A DNA stretch of 64,000 nt from Dyella_B humi (GTDB lineage Bacteria; Pseudomonadota; Gammaproteobacteria; Xanthomonadales; Rhodanobacteraceae): positions 310,001 to 374,000 of the forward strand of contig NZ_JADIKI010000022.1 in NCBI RefSeq assembly GCF_044904605.1, read 5' to 3'. Shown piece after piece: positions 62,302-64,000 of this stretch (its first letter is position 1; every line of letters starts with the position of its first letter). The position numbers and the translations under genes were made by a program. The notes beneath the pieces are model-generated. The model was not told the origin of the DNA and made no database searches. It was given only the letters and a program-made list of their open reading frames with translations.

Positions 62302-63704
62302 CGTTTGTCTTGGCGCGGGCTTGGCGTTGGAGGCACGGATTCCGCCTCGAATGCCACGGAAAATACCATGCCCGGATGCGCGTTCTGTGCCGTGATGCTC
62401 CAGCCATGAGCACGTACGATTTCCTGGCAGATCGAAAGGCCTAGCCCCGCGCCCTCATGGTTGTCCGCACCGCGCCAAAAGCGCTTAAAGAGGTGCTGGA
62501 GATCTTCACGCGCCAAGCCCGTTCCGTAATCTCTGATCGAAAAGCCGTTGGCGGCCACGCCAATGACGATATGTCCGCCGGACCGTGAATGTCGGATGGC
62601 GTTTTCCAACAAATTCTTGATCAGAATGTAAAGCGCGCCTGGATCGGCCGGAACCAGCACAGGATGCGATGGTGCAACGATGGCGACGCTGACCTTGCAT
62701 TGTTCCGCGAGTCTGCCGAGAAAATCGGCGACTTCTTGGGCTATGTTCGCGGGATTGGTGGGCTCTAGTAGGTAATTTTGCGCCTCGCTTACTTCTGCCA
62801 GATGCAGGAGCTGTTGAACTTGACGGGCCATGTAGTCGACGTCATTCAGCAGCACCGCGCGATCGGTTGTTCCATTCAGTTCAATCTCGCTACGGATCAG
62901 GGAAAGCGGTGTCTTGAGTTCATGCGCGACCGTAGCCAGAAAATTCTGTTGCACCCGATAACCGTGTTCGATGCGGGCGAGTGCTGCATTGAATGCAGTG
63001 ATCAATGCATGAAGATCCGAGGGGAGGTCATCCGCATTGAGACGCGCAGTCAGATTTCGCGGCTCGATTCGCTCCGCGGCCAAGGATACGTTGCGCAGAG
63101 GCCTTAATACGTAGCGAAGGGTCAGCAAGACCACCGCGCTGAACAAAAGCATGGCGACCAGCGCGGCGACCAAGCTGATCCGCATCATCAACAACGCTTC
63201 TCGCGAGTTGCTTATTTCACGCATGCGCTCACTTTTCGTGACCTGGATGTAGTATGTCGATCCGGCGTGGTTGAATGGGGCCGTCGCTACATCCAGCAGA
63301 ACGCCATTGTGATCGACTTGCAGCTTTCGCAGACCTGATTTGAACGAGTCATCGATGGCGATCAGCGGACTCGTCGATCCGTCCGAAGCGAGCAAGGTAC
63401 GCCCGTGGGCATCGAGCACGCGATAGATGACGTCATTGGGCAACGCCGAATAGATGGCGTGCTCCCTGGCGGACAGCGCGACGGCGTTTGGAATGCCTTC
63501 GTCGCTGTAGAGTACGGCGTTTTCGACAAGTGCTATTTCCTGGGCTAAATGGCCTTGAATCCATATATCACGGCTCCACGAAAGTGCCATCACCAGCCCG
63601 CAGGCGACCAGGATGGACGTTGCCACGATGGCAAGGGCCGATGTTGCCAATAGCTTGCCCGACAGGCTACGGGGCCAGATGATCTTCGCGAAGCGCATAA
63701 CCAT
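62229..63704 (-). CDS. Sensor histidine kinase (OmpR-type partner)
   Basis: 491 residues. Two helices (about 18-42 and 174-200) enclose a periplasmic domain of about 130 residues; then HAMP, HisKA with VAHELKTPLSLI (H261) and HATPase with NLLENAIRHS, IRDYGTGLARED and GAGLGLSIC. A C-terminal extension of about 40 residues after FSVAFEAE (Pro/Ser/Lys-rich) is what overlaps maf on the opposite strand. Its ATG lies within the last 38 bases of the response-regulator gene. Confidence 0.9.
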   Translation of the reverse strand: MVMRFAKIIWPRSLSGKLLATSALAIVATSILVACGLVMALSWSRDIWIQGHLAQEIALVENAVLYSDEGIPNAVALSAREHAIYSALPNDVIYRVLDAHGRTLLASDGSTSPLIAIDDSFKSGLRKLQVDHNGVLLDVATAPFNHAGSTYYIQVTKSERMREISNSREALLMMRISLVAALVAMLLFSAVVLLTLRYVLRPLRNVSLAAERIEPRNLTARLNADDLPSDLHALITAFNAALARIEHGYRVQQNFLATVAHELKTPLSLIRSEIELNGTTDRAVLLNDVDYMARQVQQLLHLAEVSEAQNYLLEPTNPANIAQEVADFLGRLAEQCKVSVAIVAPSHPVLVPADPGALYILIKNLLENAIRHSRSGGHIVIGVAANGFSIRDYGTGLAREDLQHLFKRFWRGADNHEGAGLGLSICQEIVRAHGWSITAQNAHPGMVFSVAFEAESVPPTPSPRQDKRQTATPKLLSKRAVSNNGSPITPE

Positions 63705-64000
63705 GCCCTCTTACATTGGTGATGATGACGTTGCAACCAATCGCGGCGAGCTTCTTGCGCAAACGATGGAGCGCAACATCCAGAGCATTGGGCGTAACCG
63801 CTTCTTCCAAACCCCAGGCGGCATGCTCGATGCGGGTTCTCCGCACGGCCGAGCCGTGTGCTTCGACCAGGCAGAGCATGATCTGCAACTCCGTTGGTGC
63901 CAGTGATACCGACTCGCTGCCGCAGATCATCCGGCCGGGATCGGAATGAACGTGTAGATCGGCGAAGCTGGGCGAGAGGCTCTTGAGGGCTTCCGGGCGT
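63667..64000 (-). CDS. OmpR-family response regulator (C-terminal part; runs off right edge)
   Basis: About 110 residues visible, consisting of the winged-helix DNA-binding domain: LAPTELQIMLCLVEAHGSAVRRTRIEHAAWG, TPNALDVALHRLRKKL and the closing VRGHGYALRED. The receiver domain is outside the window. It overlaps the kinase gene start by 38 bases. Confidence 0.9.
   Translation of the reverse strand, partial: RPEALKSLSPSFADLHVHSDPGRMICGSESVSLAPTELQIMLCLVEAHGSAVRRTRIEHAAWGLEEAVTPNALDVALHRLRKKLAAIGCNVIITNVRGHGYALREDHLAP

Overview
The window looks like a chromosomal segment of a GC-rich gammaproteobacterium of the Xanthomonadales, most likely the Rhodanobacteraceae (a Dyella, Luteibacter or Rhodanobacter relative). 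The reasons are the protein flavour, the leuS-lptE-holA-nadD ... rsfS-rlmH ... maf order, the complete minor-pilin operon, and many small intergenic inverted repeats of the kind common in this order. The genus is inferred from protein and gene-order resemblance; no rRNA or tRNA gene was recognised.

Layout. 1-2.2 kb: an ABC export system (outer-membrane factor plus the start of an FtsX-type permease that runs off the left edge). 2.4-4.7 kb: a HAD-IB phosphatase and a class III aminotransferase. 4.9-7 kb: a TctD/TctE-like two-component system, then an exported M1 peptidase and a membrane protein. 10.5-12.6 kb: a tightly overlapped SET / GNAT / HutD operon and an exported ComEA-like HhH protein. 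12.9-18.5 kb: M20 peptidase, YggS, an exported NlpC/P60 hydrolase, a rhomboid protease and an amino-acid permease, facing RapA. 21.5-28.4 kb: type IV pilus minor-pilin operon fimT-pilV-pilW-pilX-pilY1-pilE, in which PilY1 has an L-type-lectin-like N-terminal half. 28.6-31.7 kb: a PiuC/YbiX hydroxylase and a TonB-dependent siderophore receptor behind a Fur-box-like site. 31.9-43.9 kb: a series of exported enzymes (solute-binding protein, M13 peptidase, acid phosphatase/phospholipase C family, Tat multicopper oxidase, M14 peptidase) plus an ECF sigma factor with a membrane-protein partner. 43.9-48.4 kb: CnoX, then a pqiA-pqiA-pqiB-pqiC envelope lipid-transport operon. 48.7-53.9 kb: leuS-lptE-holA-nadD. 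60.2-62.3 kb: rsfS-rlmH-GNAT-maf. 62.2-64 kb: a second two-component system cut by the right edge.

Between nadD and rsfS lies a block of about 6.3 kb. It contains a Tat-exported MsrB, a DipZ-type CcdA-thioredoxin fusion, an ECF sigma factor with a DUF1109/NrsF-type anti-sigma factor, and squalene-hopene cyclase. The strongest finding is here. In the 145-bp space between the sigma-factor gene and dipZ-msrB there are two divergent copies of GTAACC-N16-CGAAT, one for each operon, with identical spacing. This matches the promoter I recall for Caulobacter sigma-F, whose anti-sigma factor is also of the DUF1109/NrsF type. The block reads as a self-contained, self-regulated circuit for repairing oxidised methionine outside the cytoplasm: sigma factor and sensor on one side, electron carrier and reductase on the other.

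Two families of bipartite intergenic inverted repeats (REP/BIME-like) recur through the window. Several act plausibly as transcription boundaries behind operons.
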